This document shows positions 44,836 through 58,342 of a stretch of 64,000 nucleotides of DNA, piece after piece (position 1 is the first letter of the stretch; the number at the start of each line of letters is the position of its first letter). The stretch is taken from the NCBI RefSeq assembly GCF_036324505.1, contig NC_086354.1:23034207-23098206 (forward strand), read 5' to 3'. The DNA comes from Eleginops maclovinus (lineage: Eukaryota; Chordata; Actinopteri; Perciformes; Eleginopidae). The notes below the pieces were generated by a model, which was given only the letters and a program-made list of their open reading frames with translations, did no database searches and had not been told where the DNA came from. The translations under genes were made by a program, and so were the position numbers.

Positions 44836-47260
44836 CAAAGAGGAGAAATAAATCTTGCATTTGCGTTGGAAGGTAAGTTAACAAAAAAAGGAGGCAACAA
44901 ATAACTTTGAGAAAGAACTACGAAAGACCCTGGATTACTGCCAGACATTTCAACTCGATTGGGGTTTTGTATTTTCAGGTTTGACTCATAAACATCCTGC
45001 ACTATAAGAGACTTTTATAGGAAATAATGAAGGAAGACAGCTTGGAAAAAAGACTAGTATCAGAATCAGACATCAATGTATGTCTCACAGCGAGGGAATG
45101 ATGCAGCAACTCTTCAAACAAAGCTAAAGACCTTATCTGGTAACAGTCTGCATCACATTTCATGATAGATAACCCACAGAAACCACAATTTATGACGATA
45201 AAAAGAAGGTGCTTCTACAAATGATAAGCTAAGATACCTCGAATACTTCCACTTCCAGAACTCAAGATTACCGTCAAACACTACTTTTAGGTTTTGTATA
45301 TTAGAGTTTGACTCGTGATCATGTTGTTGCATGACAAGGGACTTTGAAAAGAGAAGAGGAGAAGCAAGACTCCTGAGAAAGAAATAAAGGTAAGTATAGG
45401 ATACTGACAGAACTAGACTGACAGATCTGGGAGATCTTGCCGAGATAAAAAGCTTTGATCTTGCTTGATATCTTTATTAATGAAGAGGAAAACAGTAAGT
45501 AGGAGGGATAGAGAAAAGACAAACAAGTGCAGCAACAGGAGAGACAGGAAGATGGAGATAAAATCAGAGGCGACTGGTTCAGGTGCATCGGGAACTGGTG
45601 ATCCGGAAAGCAAGGAAATTCAATCCTCTGAGTGTTGTATTCCACAAATGACCCGCTTTTGAAACAGGTCTGAAAGCTGCCTTCTGCACAGACAAAACAA
45701 GAGACTATATAACGGTATCAATAAGGCGTGTTTGTGATACTCCGATGGTTCACTGAAAGGATTATTAGTCATCTTTATTGCAGAAACTCCAAATAGAGAC
45801 ATCAAATTACAAGCAGTACAAGTGGTGTTGTGGTATTTTCTATGCTGTCCTGTAGTCCTTTGTCTAATGTCTGCAGAGAATCAGAGTCATCAACAACACC
45901 ACCGCAAAGAAGTGGTGCACCTGCATTTTGTCGCTATTATTCGACTGAGTTTCTTTATTTGATGTAACCTAAAGCCACTATGCGCACATCAGTATCTTTT
46001 TCCCGCCGCTGTCCTACTTTGAAACCTGTTTATTTATTTGACACAGTTCATTCACAAGTCAGTCGTTCACCGTCACCCATGTTGTTCTAGTGTTCTAACA
46101 GCACGACAAAACAAACAGAGCATGCTTTACAGTGTCAGCTCATCGGACAGAAGACGGTCAGGTTACTCTGCTTGGGACATTCCTAGTGAGGGTGAGTGTG
46201 TATATGAAAACATGACCGTGGCACTGACACTGAGTACATAACAGAAGCTCTTAACCGTGGTACATGATCTTTTTCTTAAGCAGCAACACAACACGGCCAA
46301 GATCAAACATACCGGGACCTGTCCGACTCCAGGAAACTCCACTTTGTGTCTCCTCTTGAGAGCATACTGGTGGTTCCACATATCATCTGTACATTAAACC
46401 ACACACCACTGATCCGTCTATCTTGCAGCATACAACAATATGCAATGCTTCAAACGCTGTGTGTGTGTACCTGGAACATGTGTATGTATGCATGTGTGTG
46501 TGTTCGTTAGCGTACACGTGTGTCACTGACTTCCTGAAAGAGTCCTGAAAGAGGACACAGTCTGCAACACCTGTAACCTGTTCTCTTACAGAGACTGTGG
46601 GGATCAGATGGCCTGTGACGCTGGTTATTGATACTCCTGCACGGCAACAGAAACGGTGTAATGTGTGCGAGTGATCTACATGAGAAATGCAGTTGATACT
46701 TGAGCTCAAGTATCGCACTCGATTTGCATTCATGCGCAGTTATGGCTGCTGTATCAGGCGGGGATGAATCTCTTCATGAAGCATCAATCTCACTACAATC
46801 AGTAAGGTAGTTTCACTCAGGCCCTGGAAGGGTATTTTATCACACTTAAACCCCAACAGTATTTACATTCCTATAAGCGCAGTGGTTTGTCAAGATGAAA
46901 GTGGCTTGACATGCCAATAGAGAAGACAAGGAAGCTTTCATTTCACAGGTTATTTTAGACTTTCTCTGCCGGTTTCGACGTGTTCAGGAGGACATTGTTG
47001 GACTTTAAGTACACTGTAAATCTCATCATTTCTGTCTGACACTCCAAGCCATTTCTGTAAAGACACAATCTGTCCAAGTGAAGCAAGAGAGTGTCATATC
47101 CCAGGTGGGCAAAGCAGAAATGTGTGTTGGACAGGTGCAGGAGGATCTGCAGGCAGCTGGATCAGATCAGGTGAAGCGAATACATCACACTCAACGGGAC
47201 GGCAGCCGAAAGGCGCTCACGGTCTACGCTTTAGAAGACTCTGTGCCACGTTCCACTCAA
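44836..47260. other. Gene-free intron stretch
   Basis: Two weakly similar pieces lie at 44957-45050 (ggttttgtattttcaggtttgac) and 45290-45385 (ggttttgtatattagagtttgac). Otherwise nothing recognised. Confidence 0.4.
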
Positions 47261-47261
47261 G

Positions 47262-47535
47262 CCACATGAAGACGGAGTTACATAATGGGACATTTTTAAA
47301 AGTTGAAATTTGGAGAGAAAAGAAAGTCAGAAATTTGAGAAAAAAAGTCGGAATTTTTAGGAAAAAGTCATACTTTTTTTTAATAATCAGAACTCTTTAA
47401 AAGTCGACATCTAGAAAACATTCAAGAAATGTGAACTTTGAAAAGAACATCAAAAGTAAAAAAAAATTGGGGGACAGAAAGTGTGAATTTTTAAAAGACG
47501 GTGATTAGGGCCACATGAAGAAGGAGTTATGGGTC
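47262..47535 (+). repeat. AAAGTC/GGAATTT degenerate repeat bracketed by direct repeats
   Basis: The pieces gccacatgaagacggagtta (47262) and gccacatgaagaaggagtta (47512) enclose an A-rich region of repeated aagtc-aga-attt words. The flanks may be a target-site duplication or part of a tandem unit. Confidence 0.6.
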
Positions 47536-49430
47536 TTCTTTAGTTTCATACTCTGGTGTTTCCACCCTTTAGGGTTGACGAAAAAACCCTAAGGTACTAA
47601 ATGTAATACAGGACGAGGGATTCTGGACAGTCAGCTACAAATTTGCATCTCATTTCATTGGAATTTTCTATTTCTAACCCTGATTTAAGCACAAATGTAA
47701 CCGTGGGCGAATGAGCAACAGGATGTGTAGATTATATTGAATTGCAGTCAGAAATTGTCTGTCAGTATCATGTCACAAAACACTGTCACTGGAGGGCAGG
47801 GCTCGATGACTGACTGCTATCAGGAGACGATCTAGTGGTGGTTCCCCTCGTCTGGTTTCCGGAAGAATGTGACAGAAGGATTTCCTGTCTGCCAGAGGTG
47901 GAAGTCAAACAGGCAAAGCATCTATAGAACTGGTTCTACCAAAGCGAGTTCCTTCTCCTTTTCCAGAGAGACCCTGTTTGTATGCATTGAGTTGTCATTT
48001 TTAATTGCCTTAAACAAGTGCATGGAATTCAGAGGACTCATGGTTCAAGCTTTAAGGCCTTCAGGGTAACTAAATAAACATCTGATTATAAAGTTGGATC
48101 ATCTCCATAACAACAGTTTGCAAAGTTTCTAAGAATCCCATCTCTTTGAAGACACAATGTGTTAGCCAAGTATGCTCATATTTGTCTTGTATTAACTATT
48201 ATGGGTCATTCAAGATGTTTTTCCTGACAAAGTCACGTTTAACAGTCCCTAGAAAAAAGGTATTCAAAAAGCTACCACCCAAAGCTAAAGGCAGCTCAAG
48301 GTTTAGGGATATCTTAGATTATCATCAGTGACACAAAAGTTCTTCTTGTACAACACTCTTCAGGCTTTTGTGTTTCACTCTGACTGGATACATGTTTTCT
48401 CAGTGGTCAGCAGAAAAGGTTGGCAAAGTACAGGCAAAAGAAGATAACGCTGCACCAATGCATCGATACAACTATCAACTGAAGTTGGAAAAAGTCTGAA
48501 AAACTCTTATAATTGGAGGCATAAAAGCCTGGAAGACTGGGGTGCCCCTGGAAAAAGGGGGGGGGGGAACACAATCCAAGCATTTAATTTATAGAAAATG
48601 GGTTTTTACCTAACTATTGCCAGTGCAGGACACAAACTATGTGTCCCCAATATATGTGGATCCAAGTAAAGAATCCACATATTTCCTTTACATTTGCTTC
48701 TTAATTATGTGTTTTCAAATGCAAGATGTTTTGTTGGTGTTGTCACTGATGAGCTGGCTGTACATGAAGCAAAGTTTCCCTCTGGAATTTAGCAATAGAT
48801 ATAGAGAAAAATTAAAGTCTGCCGCTTTAAAGTAACATTTCCACAGATGAGGGCCACAAAGCGTGCAGCAGAGAGCACCAGCACAGCTGTGTCCAGTTGT
48901 CGAGAGACTCAAACACTCTTCATCTGGGTTAACACACCCTCAAACTTGGCTTTGTTCTCACCAGCACCGAAAGAAGCTCGGCCAAGAAGCGATGTGGTCA
49001 TTTCAAACAGTGACACAGCCCAGGCTATCACTTCAGATGATAAACACACACCACAGTAACGGAGAAAATCTTTCCAAGGGGTCACCAGAGTTCAGCCAAT
49101 CGGAGGGACGATGTGGGAAGTGTGAGGAGGAAACTGTGCTCCTGATGGGAGTGGGTGAGGAGATATTGGAGTAGACGATGGTCTTAACCTGAGCAGAGCT
49201 TGTATGTCATTTAACTGGTTCTGACGGGACCGATGATTACAGGCAGAGGTCTACAGAGAGGGCTGAGGCCAAAGGTAATCGAGACCAGACGTGTGAGTGT
49301 GGATGTTGAACAAATGAAGTAATATTGTACGCAAGGTGAGAGAGAACCTACAGGGGAGATGGCAATATAAAAAAAGGGATTTTTATTAAATGTTATTTCA
49401 TATTTTTTCCACATTTGATTTGAACTCCTT
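47536..49430. other. Gene-free intron stretch
   Basis: Unique-looking DNA with a G11 run at 48557. Nothing else recognised. Confidence 0.5.
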
Positions 49431-49650
49431 ATGTAAAATAAATATCTTTATTTGATTTAATTTCATATTTTACTGTAACTTCTTAGGTTTTCATCTTTAT
49501 TTTATTTGATCTTTTTAAATGTACCATCTTACTTTCACTTATGATGTTTGATTAAATAGTGTTATTCAAAATTTTCATTTATCTTTCATTTATTTAAAAG
49601 GAGCAATTGTGCAAAACACCCAATTCCCCCTTAGGATAAATGAAGTAGCT
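49431..49650 (+). repeat. AT-rich tail-like stretch
   Basis: A run of ttatttgattt/tttcattt words ending aggagcaattgtgcaaaaca, then ccttaggataaatgaagtag. This resembles 3' ends of fish non-LTR elements. No coding remnant seen. Confidence 0.3.
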
Positions 49651-52600
49651 ATTCTGGTGATTTGATTGTGATCATGCACACCGTTTGTGCAAAACCAGTT
49701 TGTCAATCCCGAGCAGCCTCAGGACAAAATACTTGTCAACAAACGGTGTATGCAACGGTTAGACTAGCACACACACAGCTGTCAACGGTGACAATGACAC
49801 CCTGAACACAACAACGAGACTGTCTCAGTGCAGCTGGAGTTTATTATTGCAACATAATTAACGTTTGGGTCTGCCTAAAAAGTGTTTGGGGGAGGGGTGA
49901 GTGTGTGGAAAAGAAGCTTCCTCTGGAGGGATTTTAGCTTTGCAGACCGTTTACATGCACAGCAACATATATGTAGCACACTAATGGGGAGAAGACACCT
50001 GAAAAAACCATCATTAGGCCCCTTGAAATACATCTCAGCCATTTTGGGTTGAACAAACACCACTGTCCCTTCTGCAATCTCAAAAAGAACGTACACACAA
50101 GGCCTTTGTATCAGTGTATCATATACAATATGGCTATCGGAGCTGCGATCATTATGCATCTCATCAGGTCCAAACATGTTGGGGCTGAAGACGCCCACAC
50201 ACCAGCCCTTCTTCCTCCGTCCCAGATGAAAAGCAGGCTTTCAGGAGGTGACTCACAGCCAAAATCACCGGCTGAAAGCATCTGGCGACACCTCGTCCCC
50301 GGGTGCCGCCAATCTCAAAAAAAAAAAAGCGACTTGCGCACATACCCAATCCTGATCCCGTCATGACGCCAAATGTGATCCGAGGGATTGGGAGATGTTG
50401 TACGCGGGGATTGAGCGGGGGCAGAAGTAGTAGGAACAGTTGGTCAATGATCATACAGCGGTGCATGGGATTATTTTGTCAAACATGACCTGAAACGCAG
50501 TGCTGTCTGCCAGCGTCATGTGACCGCTCCACAGCTCCGACAGACGAATAGCTGCCAGGGCTATCAGATTACAGCAAAAACGCACAAATAAGGAGGCTTA
50601 TTTGTAGCGGCTGAGATATGTCCCATTATGCATTACCGCAATAGCGGAGCTGCCAAAACAAAAAGCTCACAACTCCCCGGGGCCACTCAGGGCTCTGCAG
50701 TAGAGGAGCAGGAAGAGCTTTTACATCCTTAAACAAGCTGCAATACATGAGCTTTGACTCTGGAATATCAGTACATTATCCCAGTCAAAGGAAATGCAAT
50801 TGAAGGAGAAAAACCTAAGGAAGGAAAGGTAAACATCCTAGCATCAATATAGCCATTATTAATATCTCAAGGGTCCATTTAGGAGGAGACAAGACTGCAG
50901 AAACCTGCCCTTTTTTTGCCTGTTTGAATAAGTATATTGTAACTAGACACAGTTCTCAACCGTTAAAGTCTTTACCGTTATTATCTCTGTTTGCTTATCA
51001 TTGTATTTAACTTCTGCCTCTTTTGTCCTGACTCTTGTCAGGGCTTATTATCCTTGTTGAATGTGTGTGGAAACACTTTGAGATTATCTTTATTAACCAC
51101 ACAAGATGCACAACATGAAGCCAGCCTCACCATGCAGACACCTGCGCGTAAACCAACAACTTGAAAGAAAGTGCATGGAAGTGTGTGTGTTAGAAGGCGT
51201 AGAAGGAATCCGCCACAGTATGGGATCAGATGTGGGCTCCTCGAGTCGACTGGACTCATTAACAAATGATAAATGGATCACGCTTCAAGATGCCCGGATC
51301 GAACGCAATCCTGCAGATCAGCTCGACGAATCATTACTCTATGCATGGCCACACACACATTCATCTGCAGAAATGCATATGCAAAATCAAAGTGGTATGC
51401 GCAGATATGGAGGTGTGGCGTTTGGACCTATGAGGGAACATCTTTGGGGACTGTGAGGCCTGTACAGACAGCGAATGGGCGGACAGGCCCGGACAGGCAG
51501 AGAAAACAACAGCATGAATCACTTACAGACTCTGTTGTGTAACGTTTATGGACAAACTTCAAACACGGAAGTTTACACCTCCTTTTCCGAGTGCATGGAG
51601 AAAAAAGGGGGGGGGGGGGAAGCGTGTGCATGTCCATGTGTGGGACAGCGAGGCAGGACTGCGGTTATCCTGCAAGCACGATGCAATAATCCTCACAACA
51701 TCTGGAGTCCACGAGACACTACACTCCTACCTGCTTAGTCATCGCTGCGGTGATGGCGTCACTGCGACCAAAACTGCATGGGTTTTAAGATAATAATCCT
51801 TAAAATAAAGGCTTAGTTTGTGTCCTCACAGCAACATAAACATGTGCTGACATTTTAGCATGAAGAAGACAGGAATTACAGACAGAAAGGGACATTTTTT
51901 GCAGGACGGTTTGCATCTTCTGCTTTTATTAGAGCTGTTCCACATGCGTCCTGTCTGCATTGAAACCAAGAAAAGAAGAGGAACTTGAAGAGGCTTCTTT
52001 TAAGAAGTGGGATCTGAAGACGGTGGGGGAGGTAATAGAGTCGGGATGTAGAGATGGATGTGGGCAGAAGGGGAGGTTGGAGCTCTGGGAGACGGAGAGG
52101 CAAATTGCAGTCGTTACCTCCTCTGGAGAGAAACTAAAGGGAGGTGGTGGTGGGTGGGGGTGTTACTTACAGCAGGAGAGGAGATGAGATCGTTTCCCTT
52201 GGCTCTCTGTAACTCTGATGAAATCACACTCACTCATAACCTTGCAATTATGTAACATCCATCTGGAATTTGGGTCAAAAGTGAGTCCTGGTTGAAATGT
52301 ATCGGCTGGGTTTTACAAAAACCTCACATAAAACATGTTTTATTTAACTTTAAAATGCCTCCATCCCCATCCAAACAAAGATAGTTAAGTGTGATCTTGG
52401 CGTGTGAAACAAAGTATGATTAAAAATGTGTGTTTTTTTCCTGTAAGCTTAAAGGCTCAACATTTCTGATCCACTCTTGGCATTTAAATTCCACTTTGCA
52501 TTAGAAGCTTGCAAAGTGGTATACATGCATATATATATATATATGTACACAAACAGTATGTGCACTCATACACCCTCTACAAGCACTGGTTATGTAAAAG

Positions 52601-54501
52601 GATCAACTGCAGGGTCAAGAGGACATTGTCTCCAAGAAGAGAACATAAAAAGGATATGCATGTAGAGTATACGTATCTGAAGCAGTCGACACAAAACCAG
52701 CTACTAATGCATTATTGTTGGAGCCAAAGCATTGGATCGTACGCCAATTTTCTGCAAAATAACTTCCCTGCACGACATGTTAATCACTCCAAAATCAGTC
52801 TATCGCTGTATGTGTCTGAAGGCTCAACAATCCTCTCTAAAAATAAGAAGTGTGAGTAAATCAAAGCAAGAAAAAAAACGAAACAGAAGAAAAGACAATA
52901 ATTCATGTGGCTGTTTATAGAGAACCAGCTGGACTCGATCTTTGGCAGGAGCCGGGCTTTTTCCATCCATCGGGTCTGGATAGTGAAGATAGAGGTATTT
53001 GCAGTATCTCTGCCTCAAAGACAAGCTTTCACAAAGCCTCGCCGGACCCTGGGTGAGCTTCAAACTGAGGAAGAGGGATGAAAACGGAATCTTGGCAAAG
53101 GAAGTTGACCACATCGATTTATTAAAAAGTGTTGCTGATAATCAAACAGAACAAGGAAGACGTGGCTTCAGACTCTTTCTTAAATGCAAGATACTCAACC
53201 CCATTAAAGACCATTTAGTCCTCTCTACAAAAGCCATAGAAGCTTCAAAGCACCATCCATCCCCTCGCTGTATTTCAGTGCTGTGGTCTATTACGGAAAG
53301 TATTTAGCAGTCATCTGGTTGCTCGATGAGCGGGTCAGAAAGGAATCTGGCCATTTGTTTTGAGGTCCAGAAACGTCCAGGCATCCACCATGAGAATGCC
53401 TCGAAGGCTTTTCCTGTTGTGACACAGCAGGCCGGGGCTACCGCAGCGGGCACGTTATTGGGAAATAAGTAGGGCATGTGACTTTGAAGCTGCAGTCACT
53501 TTAAATGTAAATCAAGCTCACAAGCTTGTAACGTTTAGGCTCAGAATCACTTTAGACTGTCCGGATCAGCGGCTGGATGAGGGGAGAAGATCCAAAGTGC
53601 AGCAAATCCGTTTTATTCAGGAGTGTAGCCGAGGGTAAAGGACTGTATAGGGTTGTAATGTTTTGTGTAGTCATGCCGAAGGTAGTAGAGTGTTATTTCT
53701 TTCGGTATTTTGGAGTCTTTTGCGTTTTGGGAAAGTTTGCATTCAGTCTAAGTATGACGTAATACAGAAGGGTTTGAAATGCTTCTTACCTTTAAATGAA
53801 AATAGTAATAGTAACTTGCCAATGTGTTAATTGTAACCTCAGTCCCGATCTAGACCAATGGTGTCTTTGAAACTTGCACTATCGTCTGTTCAAAGTGTCT
53901 GACATTAAATGCCCTGTAATGCATTCAAGGTTGTCTATCCCTGGACCAAATCATGACTCCTAAACCAGGGTATAAACCGATTTTCCAAAGACCAATACAC
54001 ACTTCTCCAATACAGGCTATTCTGAGTTTCTTTACCTGCCACCATTGTAAAGGTCTAGTTAGATTCCAGAAACCTGATATACGTGGGTTAACTTAAGAAG
54101 AAGGTATCGTCATAGTGAAAACAAGCCAACGATTCAAAGCATGTCTAACTTTCTTTTTATCCTTCACCCCGTCAGTTGTATTTAACATGGATACCATTGT
54201 TCGGAGGTTTTATGAATAGCCATCTGTTCGTTCCTCCGAATAGAAATCTCTGAACTGACACAGGAAAGACCCTCGCGGTTTACATGTACCGGATGCCTGT
54301 GCATTTACTTTAATTGACAAGACGGCTAAAGAACAAGTCCAGGCTTTGGAGAGATGGGTAGAGATTCTGGGCACCGTCAAATACGTGGATCAAGACAGTC
54401 TAAATGGGGCACTTGTTTCCAACAAATGGGCCTCCTCTTTGAAATGCCAGGCGTGTTGGGTTTGGTGTCCTAATTCATGTGTGCGAGAGGGCAAACTGAA
54501 G

Positions 54502-54504
<3 letters not shown>
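49651..54504. other. Gene-free intron stretch
   Basis: Unique-looking DNA with an A12 run at about 50319, a G13 run at 51607 and (AT)8 at 52528-52545. No exon or mobile element recognised. Confidence 0.45.

Positions 54505-54535
<31 letters not shown>
54505..54535 (+). repeat. (CA)15 microsatellite
   Basis: Pure CA array. Confidence 0.95.
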
Positions 54536-54537
<2 letters not shown>

Positions 54538-56639
54538 TCATGTCAGAAGAGGCAGTAGTCCCAGGCCAAAACCTGACACAGTTCATTCAAACACAGTAAG
54601 CTTTTTATCCAGCCATTGCGTTTTTCTGCATCAACTGTCACCGCTGTGATAAGCTGCATTCAAGACACAATAAAGAACCTATCAGTGTTTATTACAAAAG
54701 CTGATTTCCTTGGAGTTTACCTCATTCATACTGAAAGAGGATGCCTGTACTCGCAGAGAATTTCTCACGTAATCCCTTTCTCATCGGTACTTCATACCTG
54801 CGGCTATGCATGAAGCAGGCAATGCAGGAGCGTTCTTACAGAAGGACACAAGGTTGTGTTCAGGCTCTGTGCTTAAAAACATAACGCCTTTTGTTGTGTG
54901 TTGCTTCTTTTTATGCCTTTTAAAAACATTTCCTGTGTCGACAGCTCCTTTTCTTCCGGTCTTCCCTTGAACCACAGTGTAATTAAAGAGCTGCTAAACC
55001 TTCATACGTGTTTTTCTGTAGATGATCCTTCACCGCAGCACCGCTCCTGTTGATCTTTTCCTTGTTTTGGGCGACCCACCGAGTTATGGCTGCTTCTTTC
55101 ATCTTCATACTCTGATGCCAAATTGTCTAGATGCTAGATGAGTATCAAACAAAGCTTCCCTGATGTCTCCAAAACTATTCCTGAATGTTTATTGTTCCTT
55201 ACAGTTAATCAGTGATCATTAACCTCATTCGCTTATGGGAAGATTCTTCCGTTTGTTGGCAATAAAGCAAGCTCTCTTCGGCCATGCAGCTGAATCAGGA
55301 GGTCGGATACTTTAACTTGTATTCAAATGAGATGTTAAGGTTCAGTGTATCTGCCAGACACGTTTAAACTATCCCCCTGATTGCCCACTTTCTCACAAAT
55401 GACTACCAGCAGACGATTGAAGGGGGGCAGAAAAAGGCATAGCACTCCTGATGTGTCCTCACTTAAACTCAACACCAAATCCATTGTTTCAAACCTCAAT
55501 CAATGAAATAAAAATGTCAGTATTGAAGAGCATTATTTGAAGCTGAAACAAACCAGCAGTGGCTTTTGTGCTGAACACCAAAAATGGAAATTGATTGGAT
55601 TATGTTTTTGCAATTTTGTAGTAACACCAGTGTGTAGAACTCCAATTGATCCTGTTGCTGCAAGCTGCACAAAGACATTCACCCAACAGAAATGTACCAA
55701 CACAAACACACGGAAGCCCCAGATTATCCTTCAAGTGGTTTGTACATCATCCATTGACTGTGTACTGAGAACACAAGGGAAGTTTACATACGAAGGATCA
55801 AAAGGTGAACACTAACAAGCCTGGCGTTGACAGGGAAGGAAGAAGACGTTGCTCAAGCCCGGACATGAGGCAGACTGAGAGAGTTGCTTCATCAGCTGGT
55901 CGGTCAGAAAGCAGATTTTCCTGTTGTTCCGCAGGTATGTGACGCATATTTGAGAGCAACTGGGAGAAGCTGCGTTAGGATTTAATTAGAAGGATCCGAC
56001 TCTGTAACAAGGCTTCATTCATTCACTATCTTTAGAGACAATTTTGCCTCAACGTGACAATGAATCTCCTCAGATCACTGGGTTCAGGAACACTTGTAGG
56101 TTATCCCGAATCCCTGATTTACTGATTATGTCACAGCCTCTGTGTGTGTGTGAACGCACGGTGAATATTAAATAACTCTGCAGGCGGCATTCTGACAAGT
56201 GCAGACCAGCCGTGTCAAAAACACACCCAGGAGAGAATTGAGGCTTGGAATAGCAGAGGCGGCAATGAATCAAAGCCTCTTCTTTCATCTGTCATGAAAC
56301 GGGCCTGTCATTTAAAACACAAGGGGCAGACATAAACACGGCAGTCATGTCGGTACTCAAGCCAGAGCCATCGTTACCTGTCAGATTCAACAGGGCAGAA
56401 AATAAGTAGCTCATTCTCGTATTTGCTAGCTGATTTGTCATTTTGGGCTCACAAGTTGATCGAGCACTTACTTAGGAACTACACTGCAGGGCAGTCCTTC
56501 CGTTTTCAATCCCCTGTGGTGCAGGAATGAGTCCTAAAACCAAGAAATTTGTCAGCATTTTACCAAATTCCGGTTCAATCGTCTTGAAGTCAACAGGTTT
56601 TCAGACATGTTTGTAGTTTGATACCTGAAATAAAGTGTG
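54536..56639. other. Gene-free intron stretch
   Basis: Unique-looking DNA. Nothing recognised. Confidence 0.45.
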
Positions 56640-57000
56640 TGGTTCAAAGTAAACAAGCTTAAAACACCGTCTAAATGAGACTCCTAAACGTCATCACGCC
56701 AGACCTTAGCCAGCCTTTAGCTTGGTGGTGTTGATGCACAGCCATGCAACCGAATGCAGTTTGTTTTTAGCCTAGCATTAGCTTTTTACTTCTGGCCATT
56801 AAATATACGCTTAACATAAAGCGGTGTCAATATGTGGAAATGATCCTGCTGAACAAAGTGTGTAAGTATCATAAATGTGTGTTTGCCACTGGTCTTGTGT
56901 TCTGCAACATTCAAAATCCAATGGGATAATGCCATTGGATTTTGTTGAGGGAGCGATGCTAACTCCCGGGTCGGCTTACAAAAATATGTCCTTACTGCAC
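56640..57000 (+). mobile_element. Interspersed element, copy 1 of an inverted pair
   Basis: Matches the reverse complement of 57690-58030 in several blocks: aaatgagactcctaaacgtc, agccagcctttagcttgg, tatgtggaaatgatcctgc. At the right edge acaaaaatatgtccttactg matches the complement of gacgacatatttttctaggc. The right end resembles a fish MITE end I know. The borders are approximate. Confidence 0.65.
56912..56944. repeat. Perfect 13-bp hairpin with two facing CCAAT boxes
   Basis: CAAAATCCAATGG, a 7-base loop (gataatg), then CCATTGGATTTTG. The arms match without error and carry one CCAAT on each strand. Confidence 0.9.
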
Positions 57001-57689
57001 TGCTCTTTACTCAAAAAGAATATGTGCTAATCAGGTTAGCTACACCTGGCGAACCCTTTTAAAAAACACAGCCTTTTGCCTCCTTAACTGAACCAGAAGC
57101 AGCCAATACACTGTCGGCACACCCCAGCCGACAGCAGGGAGAGACATGAGACGATGAAGGATGAAGTTCAGGGCCCCCGTGCCTCCGCTCTGCCCAAAGG
57201 CCAATAATCATCTATCTGTCAAAAGGCAGAGAACTCACTCGGCCTGTCCTATATTTAGCAGACAAAGCCTCGTCAGCCTAAGTACTGAATTCAATTTCAG
57301 GAGACATCATTAATCTACACTCGTAAATCATTTGGGTTATGCTAATGGCGGCTCTTCATCCTCTGTGTGTGGTTTTCTGTATCCAAGCTCAACCTCACAC
57401 CTAGACTGTGTCCATGCATTTCTTTTTCCACACACAGGAAATGCTTGTTGCTTGCCTGAGCTTTTCTGTATCACTACACCACCATGTTTGTCATTTAGCT
57501 GCCGGGCAATTAACATCCAGGCGAGAACAACAACCGTTATGAGGTGGAAAATAAAATGAGATTTTCAGACCATGGCAGGAAGAATCTCGCAGAGATTTCA
57601 GATGCAGGAAGAGGGAAAATAATAAACCAGTACACAAACAATGAGGCCATAAAAAACAAAAAGGCAGAAATACAGGATCTAGGCCCCTA
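57001..57689. other. Spacer between the inverted element copies
   Basis: Unique-looking DNA of about 690 bp. Nothing recognised. Confidence 0.5.
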
Positions 57690-58030
57690 TGGAGTGGTGC
57701 AGGGACGACATATTTTTCTAGGCTAACCCGGAAGTTAGCATTGTAAGGAGACCCTCGATAAAAGCCAAGTATTGCAGTAAATAAGATCTGTGGAAAACAC
57801 ACGGATATATTAATGATAATCCTTACACGTTTTCAGCAGAATCATCTCCACATATCATGAGCAAAATCAGAAGCGCAAGAGGAGTAAAAAGCTAAACTAG
57901 CGCTATAAACAAACTACAATATTGTCAGCATCTCCACGGCTAAGCTAAAAGCGGCTAATGTTTGGCATGATGACGTTTAATAGTCTCATTTATTCACAGT
58001 TTGTAAGTTTCAGATGTTCACCAGTGGGGT
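57690..58030 (-). mobile_element. Interspersed element, copy 2 of an inverted pair
   Basis: Reverse-orientation relative of 56640-57000. It begins on the plus strand with ggagtggtgcagggacgac, atatttttctaggctaaccc and ggaagttagcattg, and ends near the complement of the aaatgagactattaaacgtc block. Confidence 0.65.
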
Positions 58031-58298
58031 AAATAGAGAGAAAACCTTAAAATCTCAGAAGCTTGTGTTATCAACACGCCTTTCGTTATTGCAGCTAACC
58101 ACATACTCGTTGGGAAACCCAACCCGAGGGAACCCCGAAGTGCTAAAATGCTAACTCATCTGCGGTACAACAGTTGGAAGGAAAATGAAGTCCTCAGACT
58201 CAATCACTGAGGGATACAGTATATCTGAGCCACGCTGCTGTTTGTTCAGTGTCCTGACATTCCTCACAGACAATCCTCCCCCTGTGCTTGGCGCTCAC

Positions 58299-58302
<4 letters not shown>

Positions 58303-58341
<39 letters not shown>
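58303..58341 (+). repeat. (CA)n microsatellite
   Basis: CA array of about 39 bp after an acgc interruption. Confidence 0.95.

Positions 58342-58342
<1 letters not shown>

Noticed and set aside
44340..45002. 220-codon minus-strand frame
   Set aside because: No recognisable domain or splice sites, and it crosses a G15 homopolymer.
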